Shown: positions 1 to 9,418, numbered from the stretch's first letter. The stretch: 64,000 bases of DNA from Clostridiales bacterium (GCA_022775085.1 JALFJQ010000043.1:31337-95336), one strand, 5' to 3'. Notes: generated by a model not told the origin, from the letters alone. Numbers and translations: made by a program.

Positions 1-301
1 TGATTTTCAGGTTTTCCGGCGTGATGGAAACACCCTTGCTTGTGACATCTTCGATTTCCTTCCACAGGCTTTCCGGATCCAGTGCGACACCGTTTCCGAG
101 AATATTCACGACATTTTTACGGAAAATACCGGAAGGAAGCAGATGCAGGGCAAACTTACCGGATTCGTTCACCACGGTGTGACCGGCGTTGCCGCCGCCC
201 TGATAACGAACGACCACATCAAAGCGGTCCGTCAGAAGGTCAACCATGCGGCCCTTACCCTCGTCACCCCAGTTAATGCCTACAATCGCAGAATTACCCA
301 T
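1..301 (-). CDS. purA: Adenylosuccinate synthetase, N-terminal part (cut by window edge)
   Basis: Catalyses the GTP-dependent condensation of IMP with aspartate, the first step from IMP to AMP. About 100 N-terminal codons are visible. They begin MGNSAIVGINWGDEGKGRMV, which holds the family's GDEGKG phosphate loop, and a NAGHTVV motif follows. The ATG at 299-301 has a strong ribosome site (AAGGAGG) a few bases upstream. The 3' end lies outside the window. It follows purC by 12 bases, so it is probably the last visible gene of the glnN-amt-asnB-purC-purA run. Confidence 0.95.
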   Translation of the reverse strand, partial: MGNSAIVGINWGDEGKGRMVDLLTDRFDVVVRYQGGGNAGHTVVNESGKFALHLLPSGIFRKNVVNILGNGVALDPESLWKEIEDVTSKGVSITPENLKI

Positions 302-313
302 TTTCGTACCTCC

Positions 314-1027
314 TTACAGGTGCTCTTCCAGCCTGTGCATGATCTCGGCGTAAGCCTCCTCGACGCCACCCAGATCCCGGCGGAAACGGTCCTTATCCAG
401 CTTCTCGCCGGTAGCGGCATCCCAGAGACGGCAGGTATCAGGGCTGATCTCATCAGCCAGTACGATGGTTCCATCGCTGAGACGGCCAAACTCCAGCTTG
501 AAGTCTACCAGAGTCACGCCGCAGGTCTTCCAGAAGGCCTTCAGCAGTTCATCGATGCGCAGAGCGTAAGTGCGGATGGCTTCAATCTCCTCAGCGGTAG
601 CCAGCTTCAGGGCCAGAGCGTGGCTGGTATTCAGCAGGGGATCGCCCAGCGCGTCGTTCTTATAGGAGTATTCCACAGTGGGCTGGTCAAATACGATGCC
701 TTCCTCCACGCCGTAGTGCTTGGCAAAAGAACCTGCGGAGATATTGCGGACAATGACCTCCAGAGGCACAATGCTGACCTTCTTGACCAGCGTCTCCCGG
801 TCGCTCAGCTCTTTAACATAGTGGGTAGGAATGCCGTTTTTTTCCAGCATTGCCATCAGGCGGTTGCTCATTTTGTTGTTGATGACACCCTTACCCACAA
901 TGGTACCCTTTTTCAGGCCATTGAATGCGGTGGCATCGTCCTTGTATGCCACGATCAGGAGTTCGGGGTCATCCGTTGCAAAAACCTTTTTTGCTTTCCC
1001 TTCATAAAGCTGCTCTTTCTGTTCCAT
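314..1027 (-). CDS. purC: SAICAR synthase
   Basis: Phosphoribosylaminoimidazole-succinocarboxamide synthase joins CAIR and aspartate with ATP in de novo purine synthesis. The 237-residue length is normal for the stand-alone bacterial enzyme. The N-terminus has the EGKAKKVF loop, the middle has VPLEVIVRN, and the C-terminal part has [10 protein letters not shown] and [12 protein letters not shown], all family signatures. The ATG is preceded by AGGAGG. It sits between asnB and purA in one direction with short gaps. The three neighbours consume aspartate or glutamine nitrogen, so nitrogen-linked co-expression is plausible (inference). Confidence 0.95.
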   Translation of the reverse strand: MEQKEQLYEGKAKKVFATDDPELLIVAYKDDATAFNGLKKGTIVGKGVINNKMSNRLMAMLEKNGIPTHYVKELSDRETLVKKVSIVPLEVIVRNISAGSFAKHYGVEEGIVFDQPTVEYSYKNDALGDPLLNTSHALALKLATAEEIEAIRTYALRIDELLKAFWKTCGVTLVDFKLEFGRLSDGTIVLADEISPDTCRLWDAATGEKLDKDRFRRDLGGVEEAYAEIMHRLEEHL

Positions 1028-1044
1028 TTCTTTGTTCCTCCTAA

Positions 1045-2625
1045 TTATTTTCCGCTGTCACCGTAGTTGGACAGAACGCGGGCGGAAGGATCATTTACAT
1101 TGCAGCCTTCCCACTCTTTGTTCGGCATCCAGAAATCCACGATCATCTGACCTTGACCGGGGTAGTATTTCTCGAAGATTTCACGGTAGAGCAGCGATTC
1201 TTTGGTAAAGGGCTGAGCGTGTGTGTACTTCTTACGCTTCAGTTCAAACTCCTCCTGGGTATAGCAGGATTCCGCATATTCCTTCAAATAATCCACCATG
1301 GAGTGACCCACGGCATCAGAGAAAGCTGCTTTCTCCCGCCACAGAATGTCGTGGGGAAGATAGCCGCCCTCTTCGAAGGCATGGCGAAGCAGGTACTTAC
1401 CCTTATTGTACCTGTTGAGTTTCATTTCCGGGTCAATGGACATGACGTATTTGACAAAATCCAGATCGCCGAAGGGAACACGGGCTTCCAGAGAGTTGAC
1501 GCTGATGCAGCGGTCAGCACGAAGCACATCATACATATGCAGCTCCCGGATTCGCTTCTGGGCTTCTGCCTGGAAGGCTTCCCCGGAGGGGGCAAAGTCG
1601 GTGTACTTGTAGCCAAACAGCTCATCGGAGATCTCACCGGTCAGCAGGACACGAATATCCGTGTTTTCATGGATGTACTTGCAGACCAGATACATACCGA
1701 TGCTGGCACGGATGGTCGTGATGTCGAACGTCCCCAGTAATTCTATCACATTTTCCAGAGCCTGCAACACTTTTTCTTTAGAAATTATTACTTCTGTGTG
1801 GTCGCTGCCAATAAAATCTGCTACCTGCTTGGCGTATTTCAGGTCAATGGCATCTCCGGTCATGCCGATGGCATAGGTTTTGATGGGCTTTTTACTCTCC
1901 CGGGCGGCAATGGCGCACACCAGGGAGGAATCCAGACCGCCGCTGAGCAGGAAGCCAACCTTGGCATCCGCCACCAGCCGTTTCTGAACACCGGTCACCA
2001 GCTTGTCGTGAATGTTACGGCAGACGGTTTCCAAATCGTCATGGCAGTAGGAATCCACTGCGGCAATATCGTTGTAGCAGACGAATTTACCGTCAGCGTA
2101 GTAATGTCCGGGGGGGAAGGGGAGTATCTCTTTCACAAGGCCCATCAGGTTCTTGGGTTCGCTGGCAAATACAATGGTGCCGGCCTCATCGTAGCCATAA
2201 TAAAGCGGACGGATACCGATGGGATCCCGAGCTGCAATGAACTGCTCCTTTTCGCCGTCATACAGAATGCAGGCGTACTCGGCATCCAGCATGGAGAACA
2301 TCTTCACGCCGTACTCAAAGTACAGCGGGAGCAGAATCTCGCAATCACTGTCACTTTTGAAGGTGTATTTTCCACGCAGTTCCCTGCGGAATTTTTCAAA
2401 GCCATAGATTTCGCCGTTGCAGACAACGGCGCTGGAATTTAATGTAAAGGGCTGCATGCCTTCCGGGTGCAGACCCATGATGGAAAGGCGGTGAAAACCA
2501 AGAACGCCCTGCCCCACATTCAGAATGCGGGAATCGTCAGGACCGCGGGAAATCGTTCTGGAAAAGCCCGCCTGAAACGCTGCCATGTCCAGGGGCTTTC
2601 CGCAATAACCAATAATGGAACACAT
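1045..2625 (-). CDS. asnB: Asparagine synthase (glutamine-hydrolysing)
   Basis: Makes asparagine from aspartate, ATP and glutamine. The class II amidotransferase nucleophile is Cys2 (MCSIIGYCG). The N-terminal Ntn domain shows RGPDDSR and NGEIYGFE. The C-terminal synthetase domain carries the ATP-pyrophosphatase loop [11 protein letters not shown] near residue 230. At 526 residues it is close to the usual 520-550. A good ribosome site precedes the ATG. A terminator-like hairpin separates it from the upstream ammonium channel gene, so it is probably reached by partial read-through or has its own control; I saw no clear promoter in the 64-base gap. Confidence 0.95.
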   Translation of the reverse strand: MCSIIGYCGKPLDMAAFQAGFSRTISRGPDDSRILNVGQGVLGFHRLSIMGLHPEGMQPFTLNSSAVVCNGEIYGFEKFRRELRGKYTFKSDSDCEILLPLYFEYGVKMFSMLDAEYACILYDGEKEQFIAARDPIGIRPLYYGYDEAGTIVFASEPKNLMGLVKEILPFPPGHYYADGKFVCYNDIAAVDSYCHDDLETVCRNIHDKLVTGVQKRLVADAKVGFLLSGGLDSSLVCAIAARESKKPIKTYAIGMTGDAIDLKYAKQVADFIGSDHTEVIISKEKVLQALENVIELLGTFDITTIRASIGMYLVCKYIHENTDIRVLLTGEISDELFGYKYTDFAPSGEAFQAEAQKRIRELHMYDVLRADRCISVNSLEARVPFGDLDFVKYVMSIDPEMKLNRYNKGKYLLRHAFEEGGYLPHDILWREKAAFSDAVGHSMVDYLKEYAESCYTQEEFELKRKKYTHAQPFTKESLLYREIFEKYYPGQGQMIVDFWMPNKEWEGCNVNDPSARVLSNYGDSGK

Positions 2626-2650
2626 ATCTGTTTCCTCCTTAAAACCAACC

Positions 2651-2685
2651 CGTGGGAGAGCTGCTTTCCGCAGCTCTCCCGTGGG
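2651..2685 (-). terminator. Hairpin between amt and asnB
   Basis: An 11-bp perfect stem (GGGAGAGCTGC with its complement, 5-base loop) lies directly after the amt stop. Read on the minus strand it is followed by TTGGTTTT. This is a plausible partial terminator or processing site separating amt from asnB. Confidence 0.6.
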
Positions 2686-2689
2686 CTTT

Positions 2690-4408
2690 TTATTCTACAT
2701 CCTGCAGGGCATCAAAGCCTTCTTCACCGGTGCGGACCTTGACAACATTTTCAACATCATACACGAAAATCTTGCCGTCGCCAATGTGGCCGGTGTACAG
2801 GACCTTCTTCGCAGTTTCGATGACGGTGCGAACGGGAACCTTACTGATCACAATGTCAACCTGTACCTTGGGCAGCAGGCTGGCCTCCACAGGAACACCA
2901 CGGTAGTATTCGGGTTTGCCCTTCTGGACACCGCAGCCCATGACATGGGAGACGGTCATACCGGAAATACCAATGGTCATCATTGCGTTCTTCAGATTCT
3001 CCAGCCGGGATTCCTTGCAGATGATCTCGACCTTCGTCATCTTGGGAGTAGTGCCGTCCTCGAAGGAAGGCATCTTCTTGACGGGGATTGCCTCAGCGGC
3101 AGGTACGTCACCGCTGACGACCACGGGAACATCCTCATCCACAACGTCAGGCAGCATAGCGAAGCCGGCGTAAGCGGAGGGGAGACCGTGCTCGGTGGCA
3201 TCCAGACCGGTGATTTCCTCTTCTCTGGTAACGCGCAGCCCGATGGTTGCCTTGATAACCAGGAAGGTGATGGTGATGGTAACGACAGTCCACAGAGCCA
3301 CAGAGGCAAAGCCAAGCAACTGCAGGCCCAGAAGCTCAAAGCCGCCGCCGTAGAACAGACCGGTAAGGGTTTCACCGAAAGCGTTGGCGACTGCGTAGCC
3401 GGGAGCGGTGCTGGTAGCGAACAGGCCAACGGCAATGGTGCCCCAGATACCGTTCATGCAGTGAACAGCCACAGCACCAACGGGATCATCAATGCGCAGC
3501 TTGTGGTCAAGCAGCCACACACCGAATACCACCAGCACACCGGCAACAGCGCCGATGACAGTAGCCCCCAGACAGTCCGTCACATCGCAGCCAGCGGTGA
3601 TGGCCACCAGACCGGCAAGGGAAGCATTCAGGCACATGGAAACATCGGGCTTGCCGTACTTCACCCAAGTGAAGATCATGCACACGACAGTGGCAACAGC
3701 GGGGGCAACGGTGGTGGTCAGGAAAATGGAACCCAGCTGGCCAACGGAAGTCGCGGCGGCGCCGTTAAAGCCATACCAGCCCAGCCAAAGGATGAAGACG
3801 CCCAGAGCACCCAGAGCAATGCTGTGACCGGGGAAGGCGTTGATCTTTACGATCTTACCGGAAGCGTCGTGGGTAAACTTGCCGATACGGGGTCCCAGCA
3901 GCTTGGCGCCGATGAGAGCGGAGATGCCGCCGACCATGTGGATAGCACAGGAACCGGCAAAATCGTGGAAGCCAAGGCTGGCCAGCCAACCACCGCCCCA
4001 GATCCAGTGGGCTTCAATGGGATAGATCAGCGCGGAAATCACTGCGGAATAGATGCAGTAGGACAGGAACTTGGTCCGCTCTGCCATGGCGCCGGATACG
4101 ATGGTTGCGGTAGTGGCGCAGAAAACCAGGTTGAATACGAAGCTGGAGAAATCGAAGCTTTCGTAGGCGGTGAACAGGTCGAATCCCGGCTTGCCGATGA
4201 AACCAAACAAATCCTCACCCATCAGCAGACTGAAGCCGATCAGGATAAACACAACCGTGCCGATGCAGAAGTCCATCAGGTTCTTCATGATGATATTGCC
4301 GGTGTTTTTGGCTCTGGTAAAGCCGGCCTCCACCATTGCAAAGCCAGCCTGCATCCAGAATACCAATGCCGCACCGATCAGATACCAAACACTCCATACT
4401 TCACTCAT
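2690..4408 (-). CDS. amt: Ammonium transporter with fused C-terminal PII (GlnB/GlnK) domain
   Basis: Residues about 1-405 form an Amt/Rh channel with many membrane helices. Signatures include FWMQAGFAMVEAGFTRAKN near the N-terminus, WIWGGGWLA, DFAGSCAIHMVGG and a conserved HCMNGIWGT. A linker of about 50 residues leads to a PII domain (about 456-565) with MTKVEIICK, the T-loop QKGKPEYYRG, LPKV and the B-loop TGHIGDGKIF. The uridylylated Tyr of enterobacterial GlnB (Tyr51, next to the RG of the T-loop) is not evident. PII trimers normally plug Amt trimers as separate proteins, so a covalent fusion would give a self-gating channel (inference). It lies downstream of glnN. Confidence 0.95.
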   Translation of the reverse strand: MSEVWSVWYLIGAALVFWMQAGFAMVEAGFTRAKNTGNIIMKNLMDFCIGTVVFILIGFSLLMGEDLFGFIGKPGFDLFTAYESFDFSSFVFNLVFCATTATIVSGAMAERTKFLSYCIYSAVISALIYPIEAHWIWGGGWLASLGFHDFAGSCAIHMVGGISALIGAKLLGPRIGKFTHDASGKIVKINAFPGHSIALGALGVFILWLGWYGFNGAAATSVGQLGSIFLTTTVAPAVATVVCMIFTWVKYGKPDVSMCLNASLAGLVAITAGCDVTDCLGATVIGAVAGVLVVFGVWLLDHKLRIDDPVGAVAVHCMNGIWGTIAVGLFATSTAPGYAVANAFGETLTGLFYGGGFELLGLQLLGFASVALWTVVTITITFLVIKATIGLRVTREEEITGLDATEHGLPSAYAGFAMLPDVVDEDVPVVVSGDVPAAEAIPVKKMPSFEDGTTPKMTKVEIICKESRLENLKNAMMTIGISGMTVSHVMGCGVQKGKPEYYRGVPVEASLLPKVQVDIVISKVPVRTVIETAKKVLYTGHIGDGKIFVYDVENVVKVRTGEEGFDALQDVE

Positions 4409-4476
4409 AATCTTACCTCCTTATAATTTGGTTCTTCTCTTTTTTCCCGGGAGCCTCAAGAACTCCCCAAATTGGC

Positions 4477-4511
4477 TTTCCCGATTTGGACGTAACGCTC
4501 AAACCGGGAAA
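4477..4511 (-). other. 12-bp leader hairpin upstream of amt
   Basis: TTTCCCGGTTTG on the minus strand pairs with a downstream copy over 12 bp with one G-U, closing an 11-base loop. There is no T-run after it, so it is not a standard terminator. It lies in the glnN-amt intergenic region and could be a leader or processing structure. Confidence 0.45.
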
Positions 4512-4545
4512 GTACTTTAATAATGTAAAACATAAGCCGCTTTCC

Positions 4546-4570
4546 GGGAGGGGGTGGTCAGCCCCCTCCC
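4546..4570 (-). terminator. Hairpin downstream of glnN
   Basis: A perfect 9-bp GC stem (GGGAGGGGG with its complement, 7-base loop) lies about 45 bases after the glnN stop. The T-run is weak, so termination may be partial and allow read-through into amt. Confidence 0.45.
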
Positions 4571-4616
4571 ACGGGCCGTCCGGGACGGCATTTGGCAGCT
4601 ATGAAAGGGTAGCGAT

Positions 4617-6710
4617 TTAACGAACGCCGAAGAGCAGCTCGCCGTAAGTGGGGAAGGGCCAGTACTTCTCAGCGGTCTGGGTCTCAGCCTCATCTGCTAC
4701 GGCACGAAGAGCGGCCATCTTTCCGAGAATGGTATCCCGAATGGCGAAGGACTCTTCCTTGGTATCGGCGATGCCGTTCAGATCCAGCAGAGCGGCCTCC
4801 AACTCATCGGTTTTCTCTGCGATCTGATCCGTGAGGACAGAGAGCTTCGTGATCAAACCAGTCTCGTAGGCACAGGCGGCGGTGGGAACAACGGTCTTCT
4901 TGGCGGCGGCAGACTTTGCCAGATCGCTGACATAGCTTTCGACTGCGGGCAGGATCTGCTTGCGGGCCATATCGATCATGGTGGTCGCCTCGATGCGGAC
5001 GGTCTTGCAGTAATTCTCCAGCATGATCTCACAGCGGGACTCAAGCTCCGCAACGGTGAAGACCTTGTGAGAGGTGAGCATCTTTACATTCTTCTCGTCC
5101 AGCAGGTGGGGCATGCAATCAGGCGTGGTACGGTAATTGCACAGGCCGCGCTTCTCGGCTTCCTTCAGCCAAGACTCGTCGTAACCGTTGCCGTTGAACA
5201 GGATGCGCTTGTGATCCTTGATGGTCTTCTTGATCATCTCATGCAGCGCGGTCTCGAAATCCTCAGCGCCCTCCAGACGGTCCGCATAAATCTTCAGAGA
5301 TTCCGCTACGGCGGAGTTCAGCATCATATTGGCACAGGCAATGGAGTTGGAGGAGCCAAGCATACGGAACTCAAACTTGTTGCCGGTGAAAGCGAAGGGA
5401 GAGGTACGGTTACGATCCGTGGTGTCCCGGGCAAATCTGGGCAGCACATCCACGCCCAGCTTCATAGTGGTCTTCTGGGTGCCGGCATAGGGGGTGTCAT
5501 TCTCAATGGCATCCAGAATTGCCATCAACTCATCGCCCAGGAAAATGGATACCACTGCGGGAGGAGCCTCGTTGGCACCCAGACGGTGATCGTTGCCGGC
5601 GGTGGCGACGGAAAGTCTCAGCAGATCCTGATAATCGTCAACGGCCTTGATGACCGCGCATAGGAACAGCAGGAACTGGGCATTCTCGTAGGGAGTTTCG
5701 CCGGGGGACAGCAGGTTCACGCCGGTGTTGGTGGCAATGGACCAGTTGTTGTGCTTGCCGGAGCCGTTGACACCGGCGAAAGGCTTCTCGTGGAGCAGGC
5801 ACACCAGACCGTGCTTCGAGGCGACCTTCTGCATGATCTCCATAGTCAGCTGGTTGTGATCGGTGGCGACGTTGGTGGTGGTGTAGATGGGGGCCAGCTC
5901 GTGCTGAGCGGGAGCGACCTCGTTATGCTCCGTTTTTGCCAGAATACCCAGTTTCCAAAGCTCCTCATTCAGATCGGCCATATAGGCGGCAACTCCGGGC
6001 TTGATGACACCGAAGTAGTGGTCATCCATTTCCTGACCCTTGGGCGGCTTGGCACCGAACAGGGTGCGGCCGGTGTAGATCAGATCCTTGCGCTTGTCAT
6101 ACATTTCCTTGGGAATCAGGAAATACTCCTGCTCAGGTCCAACGGAGGTACGGACGCATTTGACATCCTCGTTGCCAAACAGCTTCAGGATCCGCATGGC
6201 CTGACGGTTCAGAGCCTCCATGGAGCGCAGCAGGGGAGTCTTCTTATCCAGCGCTTCGCCGCCATAGGAGCAGAAAGCAGTGGGGATGCACAGGGTCTTG
6301 CCCTTGATGAACGCGTAGGAAGTGGGGTCCCAGGCGGTGTAGCCTCTGGCCTCAAAGGTGGCACGCAGACCGCCGGAGGGGAAGCTGGAAGCGTCCGGCT
6401 CGCCCTTAATGAGCTCCTTGCCGGAGAAATCCATGATCACACCACCATCAGGAGCGGGGGATATGAAGCTATCGTGCTTCTCAGCAGTAATGCCAGTCAG
6501 AGGCTGGAACCAATGGGTAAAGTGGGTAGCACCGTTGGCGATTGCCCAGTCCTTCATGGCAGCGGCAACAGCGTTGGCTACGCTGGCATCCAGCTTCGCA
6601 CCCTGATCAATGGTCTTACGAAGAGACTGATAAACATCAGAGCTCAAATTTGCCTTCATCACGCGGTCATCAAAGACCAGACAGCCAAAATAATCGGATA
6701 TAGTACCCAT
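4617..6710 (-). CDS. glnN: Glutamine synthetase, type III
   Basis: ATP-dependent ammonia assimilation into glutamine. The length (697 residues) and the C-terminal extension are typical of the GSIII dodecamer rather than GSI. The N-terminus [40 protein letters not shown] and the ammonia-site segment [16 protein letters not shown] are GSIII hallmarks. I chose the ATG at 6708-6710. A GTG nine bases upstream would overlap the only ribosome site (GAAAGGG). A SigA-type promoter and an attenuator with an ANTAR-like hairpin lie upstream. Divergent to glnA. Confidence 0.95.
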   Translation of the reverse strand: MGTISDYFGCLVFDDRVMKANLSSDVYQSLRKTIDQGAKLDASVANAVAAAMKDWAIANGATHFTHWFQPLTGITAEKHDSFISPAPDGGVIMDFSGKELIKGEPDASSFPSGGLRATFEARGYTAWDPTSYAFIKGKTLCIPTAFCSYGGEALDKKTPLLRSMEALNRQAMRILKLFGNEDVKCVRTSVGPEQEYFLIPKEMYDKRKDLIYTGRTLFGAKPPKGQEMDDHYFGVIKPGVAAYMADLNEELWKLGILAKTEHNEVAPAQHELAPIYTTTNVATDHNQLTMEIMQKVASKHGLVCLLHEKPFAGVNGSGKHNNWSIATNTGVNLLSPGETPYENAQFLLFLCAVIKAVDDYQDLLRLSVATAGNDHRLGANEAPPAVVSIFLGDELMAILDAIENDTPYAGTQKTTMKLGVDVLPRFARDTTDRNRTSPFAFTGNKFEFRMLGSSNSIACANMMLNSAVAESLKIYADRLEGAEDFETALHEMIKKTIKDHKRILFNGNGYDESWLKEAEKRGLCNYRTTPDCMPHLLDEKNVKMLTSHKVFTVAELESRCEIMLENYCKTVRIEATTMIDMARKQILPAVESYVSDLAKSAAAKKTVVPTAACAYETGLITKLSVLTDQIAEKTDELEAALLDLNGIADTKEESFAIRDTILGKMAALRAVADEAETQTAEKYWPFPTYGELLFGVR

Positions 6711-6740
6711 AATTAACACCCTTTCATCTGTACATAAGAG

Positions 6741-6796
6741 AAATAAAAAAGAGACAAGGATGCCTGTGAGCTTTTGCTCAAAGACATCCTTGCCTT
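6741..6796 (-). promoter_or_regulatory. glnN leader attenuator with ANTAR-like hexaloop hairpin
   Basis: Transcribed leftwards, the leader forms an intrinsic terminator: CAAGGATG pairs with CATCCTTG (6755-6762 and 6785-6792), with an inner GAGC/GCTC, followed by TCTCTTTTTTATTT. Overlapping its 5' arm is an alternative hairpin, AAGGC-[AAGGAT]-GTCTT (6781-6796). Its six-base loop has A at position 1 and G at position 4, the known ANTAR recognition rule. The two folds exclude each other, as in antitermination. Only one such hairpin was found; classical ANTAR targets have two. Confidence 0.6.
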
Positions 6797-6805
6797 ACGG
6801 GGTGC

Positions 6806-6834
6806 ATTTTACAACAAATTATTCTGTTTGTCAA
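6806..6834 (-). promoter_or_regulatory. SigA-type promoter of glnN
   Basis: TTGACA, 17-base spacer, TAAAAT on the minus strand. Transcription would start just before the attenuator hairpin. The 6711-7149 gap between glnN and glnA holds this promoter, the attenuator and the glnA promoter; I see no gene in it. Confidence 0.75.
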
Positions 6835-7011
6835 CACCCTGCACAAAAAAAGTTTTTAGGCTTTGGACAGATTGACAACAGATACCATTTGGAATATAAT
6901 GGCAGTCAGAAGAGAAGACGATTTGAATGGGGGAATAGTACCCATATGAAGATGCTTTTCTGCATTTTTTGTCGAATTTTGCCGCTTATCCGCAGAATTT
7001 GAAAAAAGGTC

Positions 7012-7040
7012 TGGAAAATGAGCGGAAGGTCTGCTATAAT
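7012..7040 (+). promoter_or_regulatory. SigA-type promoter of glnA
   Basis: TGGAAA, 17-base spacer, TATAAT with an extended TGC before the -10. A leader of about 100 bases follows. It can form a long hairpin (ACGGCGGT pairing with ACCGCCGT) but has no T-run. Confidence 0.65.
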
Positions 7041-7149
7041 CCTATTATTCCATGAAAACGGCGGTACATCCGTTCTGGAACACCGGTCCCGGAAGAACCG
7101 CCGTCCCAGATTCTGCGTAATTGCAATCTCATAGAAAGCAGGTATCCGT

Positions 7150-8358
7150 ATGAAATATACTCCGCAGGAAGTCATACAGTTTATCCAGGAGGAGGATGTG
7201 AAATTCATTCGCCTTGCCTTCTGCGATGTGCAGGGACGGCATAAGAATATTTCCATCATGCCTCACGAGCTGGAGCGCGCGTTTGAATACGGTATTGCGA
7301 TCGACGCCTCTGCCATTGACGGCTTCTGCGATGAGGTGAATTCAGACCTGTTCCTGCGTCCGGATCCTGCTACGATCGCGGTTCTGCCTTGGCGTCCGGA
7401 ACATGGCAGAGTGGTCAGAATGTTCTGCACGATCACAGATCAGGCAGGGAATGTGTTCGCGCATGATAGCAGAAGCATTTTGAAACGGGCGATTGCAGAT
7501 GCCGCGGCTGCCGGATATACCTTTTCCTTCGGCTCGGAATTGGAATTCTATCTGTTTAAGCTTGATGATAACGGCGAGCCGACGCACATCCCCTATGACC
7601 AGGCAACCTATATGGACGTTTCACCGGAAGATAAGTGTGAGAATGTCCGCCGGGAGGTCTGCCTGACGCTGGAACAGATGGGAATCCGGCCGGAATCATC
7701 TCACCATGAACAGGGACCGGGGCAGAATGAAATCGACTTCCGGTATTCCGATGCCCTGACTGCCGCGGATAACGCGGTGACTTTCTGCACTGTGGTGAAA
7801 ACCATAGCCGCCAGCAATGGCCTGTATGCGGACTTTTCTCCCAAGCCCATTGCGGATCAGCCCGGCAGCGGGTTCCATATCAATATGTCGGTGAAGGGAA
7901 GCAGCGCCGATCAGATGCACTATATGATGGGCGGCATTCTGCGCCATGTGGCCGATATGACCCGTTTTCTGAATCCTGTGGTGCAGTCATATAACCGGCT
8001 GGGTGTGTTCAAGGCACCCAAATATATCTCCTGGTCGAATAATAACCGTTCTATGCTGATTCGTGTCCCGGCTGCTTCCGGCGAGTACCGCCGCATGGAA
8101 CTGCGTTCCCCGGATTGTATGGCCAACCCCTATATTGCGTTCGCACTTCTGATCTGGGCTGGCCTGGATGGTTTGAAAAATCAGATCATTCTTCCCGAAA
8201 AGGCAAATGTGAACCTGTATACTGCCGGTCCGAAGGATGTCTGGGATATGGAGACGCTGCCCCTGTCTTTGAACGCCGCCAGCAGGCGTGCGGAGGACAG
8301 CAGCTTCATTCGTGACCACTTGCCGGAATCGCTGATTGAATACTATTGCAGGCACTGA
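7150..8358 (+). CDS. glnA: Glutamine synthetase, type I-like
   Basis: Second glutamine synthetase of the window. An N-terminal beta-grasp domain (KFIRLAFCDVQGRHKNI) is followed by the catalytic domain: SFGSELEFYLF (metal-binding glutamates), HHEQGPGQNEIDFRYSD, GSGFHINMS, NNRSMLIRVP and RRMELRSPDC with the active-site Arg/Glu pair. At 402 residues it is about 40 shorter than Bacillus GlnA. Such short forms occur in anaerobic Firmicutes, though a GS-like ligase with another amine cannot be excluded. The ANTAR gene follows 31 bases downstream, probably in one transcript, so it likely belongs to the same nitrogen circuit as glnN and amt. Confidence 0.88.
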   Translation: MKYTPQEVIQFIQEEDVKFIRLAFCDVQGRHKNISIMPHELERAFEYGIAIDASAIDGFCDEVNSDLFLRPDPATIAVLPWRPEHGRVVRMFCTITDQAGNVFAHDSRSILKRAIADAAAAGYTFSFGSELEFYLFKLDDNGEPTHIPYDQATYMDVSPEDKCENVRREVCLTLEQMGIRPESSHHEQGPGQNEIDFRYSDALTAADNAVTFCTVVKTIAASNGLYADFSPKPIADQPGSGFHINMSVKGSSADQMHYMMGGILRHVADMTRFLNPVVQSYNRLGVFKAPKYISWSNNNRSMLIRVPAASGEYRRMELRSPDCMANPYIAFALLIWAGLDGLKNQIILPEKANVNLYTAGPKDVWDMETLPLSLNAASRRAEDSSFIRDHLPESLIEYYCRH

Positions 8359-8389
8359 TTTTTGATAATGGGAGAAGGGGGGAGTCCGA

Positions 8390-8974
8390 TTGGTTTTCGG
8401 TGCAGAAACATACGGTGTGCTGGTGGTTTCCAATCAGCACAGGTTTGATGACGCCCTGATGCCCATGCTGCCGCCTTCGGAATACTACCCGGTGTGTTTT
8501 ACAAGCAACGTTGCCGCCGCACGCAGGGAACTGCTGTCACGGGATTATGATTTTGTGATTATCAATGCGCCTCTGCCGGACGATCCGGGAACTAGATTTG
8601 CCATTGATGCCTGCGGCCGGTCAGATACGGTGGTTCTTCTTCTGCTGCGCCCGGAGAACTTTGAAGAGGTGAATGAACGGGTGACCTCTCACGGCGTTTT
8701 CACATTGCAGGTTCCGTTTCCTGCCAGCACGCTCCGCCAATGCCTGAAATGGATGATCTCCGCCCGGGAGCGTCTGCGCAAAATGAAAACGATCAATCTG
8801 TCTGTGGAGGAGAAGATGGAAGAGATCCGCCTGGTAAACCGGGCAAAGTGGATCCTGATCGAACAGCTGAAAATGAATGAATCCGATGCTCACCGGCATA
8901 TTGAAAAGCAGGCCATGGACCGCTGTACATCGAAAAAAGAAATCGCCCTGGGTATTATTAAGACCTACACCTGA
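8390..8974 (+). CDS. ANTAR-domain RNA-binding antiterminator with pseudo-receiver
   Basis: Residues 1-120 fold like a response-regulator receiver. Residues about 125-192 are an ANTAR domain (helical, with MEEIRLVNRAKWILIEQLK and AHRHIEKQAMD), which binds paired RNA hairpins to prevent termination. The usual phospho-acceptor Asp is Asn59 (DFVIINAPLPDD), so it may not be phosphorylated and could be controlled by partner binding. The start is TTG with AAGGGGGGAG six bases upstream. It is coupled to glnA. Likely RNA targets are nitrogen-gene leaders such as that of glnN (inference). Confidence 0.85.
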   Translation: MVFGAETYGVLVVSNQHRFDDALMPMLPPSEYYPVCFTSNVAAARRELLSRDYDFVIINAPLPDDPGTRFAIDACGRSDTVVLLLLRPENFEEVNERVTSHGVFTLQVPFPASTLRQCLKWMISARERLRKMKTINLSVEEKMEEIRLVNRAKWILIEQLKMNESDAHRHIEKQAMDRCTSKKEIALGIIKTYT

Positions 8975-8985
8975 TCTGCGGGGGA

Positions 8986-9017
8986 AACCGGCATCCGACT
9001 GGATGCCGGTTATTTTC
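8986..9017 (+). terminator. Terminator after glnA-ANTAR
   Basis: AACCGGCATCC pairs over 11 bp with its complement around a GACT loop and is followed by ATTTTCG. It also sits at the tail of the convergent spoIIID gene. Confidence 0.85.
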
Positions 9018-9033
9018 GCGTTAGGAAAGGATG

Positions 9034-9294
9034 CTAAACTGATTCGTTTTGGCGTTTATACTTCCGCTTTGTTGCCATGCCGCCCCGGATATGCCGTTCC
9101 TGCTTGTTGCGGTCAAGGACTTTGCGAACCTGAAGATACAACGTGTAGTTACAGGCCCTCAGCCGTTGAGTCAGGGCCTTGTGAACAGTGGATTTACTGA
9201 TCCCAAAGTGCTTTGCGGTCGCGCGTACGGTAGCGCCGGTTTCAATCATGTACACAGCCAATTCACAGGCTCGCTCCTCCAGATCTTGTTTCAT
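9034..9294 (-). CDS. spoIIID: Sporulation transcriptional regulator SpoIIID
   Basis: A mother-cell DNA-binding protein that modulates SigE-dependent genes. The 86-residue length and the sequence match the family: an N-terminal helix, a helix-turn-helix around residues 22-45 (TVRATAKHFGISKSTVHKAL), and the basic tail RHIRGGMATKRKYK that is conserved with Bacillus SpoIIID (RHLRGGEATKLKYK). The ribosome site is GGAGGGG. It is convergent with the glnA-ANTAR unit, and no other spore gene is directly adjacent. Confidence 0.96.
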   Translation of the reverse strand: MKQDLEERACELAVYMIETGATVRATAKHFGISKSTVHKALTQRLRACNYTLYLQVRKVLDRNKQERHIRGGMATKRKYKRQNESV

Positions 9295-9357
9295 AGGCTC
9301 CCCTCCGATGCTGTGTTGCTGGAAAATCCTATGCTTTCGAACTTGGCAATATGCTTA

Positions 9358-9386
9358 TTGACACAGGCCTTTGGAGGGTATAAAAT
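9358..9386 (+). promoter_or_regulatory. SigA-type promoter of the aldolase-like gene
   Basis: TTGACA, 17-base spacer, TAAAAT, ending 32 bases before the start codon. Confidence 0.7.
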
Positions 9387-9418
9387 AAGAAAATCAGGGA
9401 AAAGAAAGGAAGAAATCT

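Noticed and set aside
2615..4426. A 603-codon plus-strand frame opposite the ammonium channel gene
   Set aside because: Same antisense effect; repetitive Gly/Gln/His-rich product, while the minus strand encodes an unmistakable Amt-PII protein.
7041..7149. ANTAR-type paired hairpins in the glnA leader
   Set aside because: I looked for six-base loops with A1 and G4 and a terminator; neither is present, only a long hairpin without T-run.
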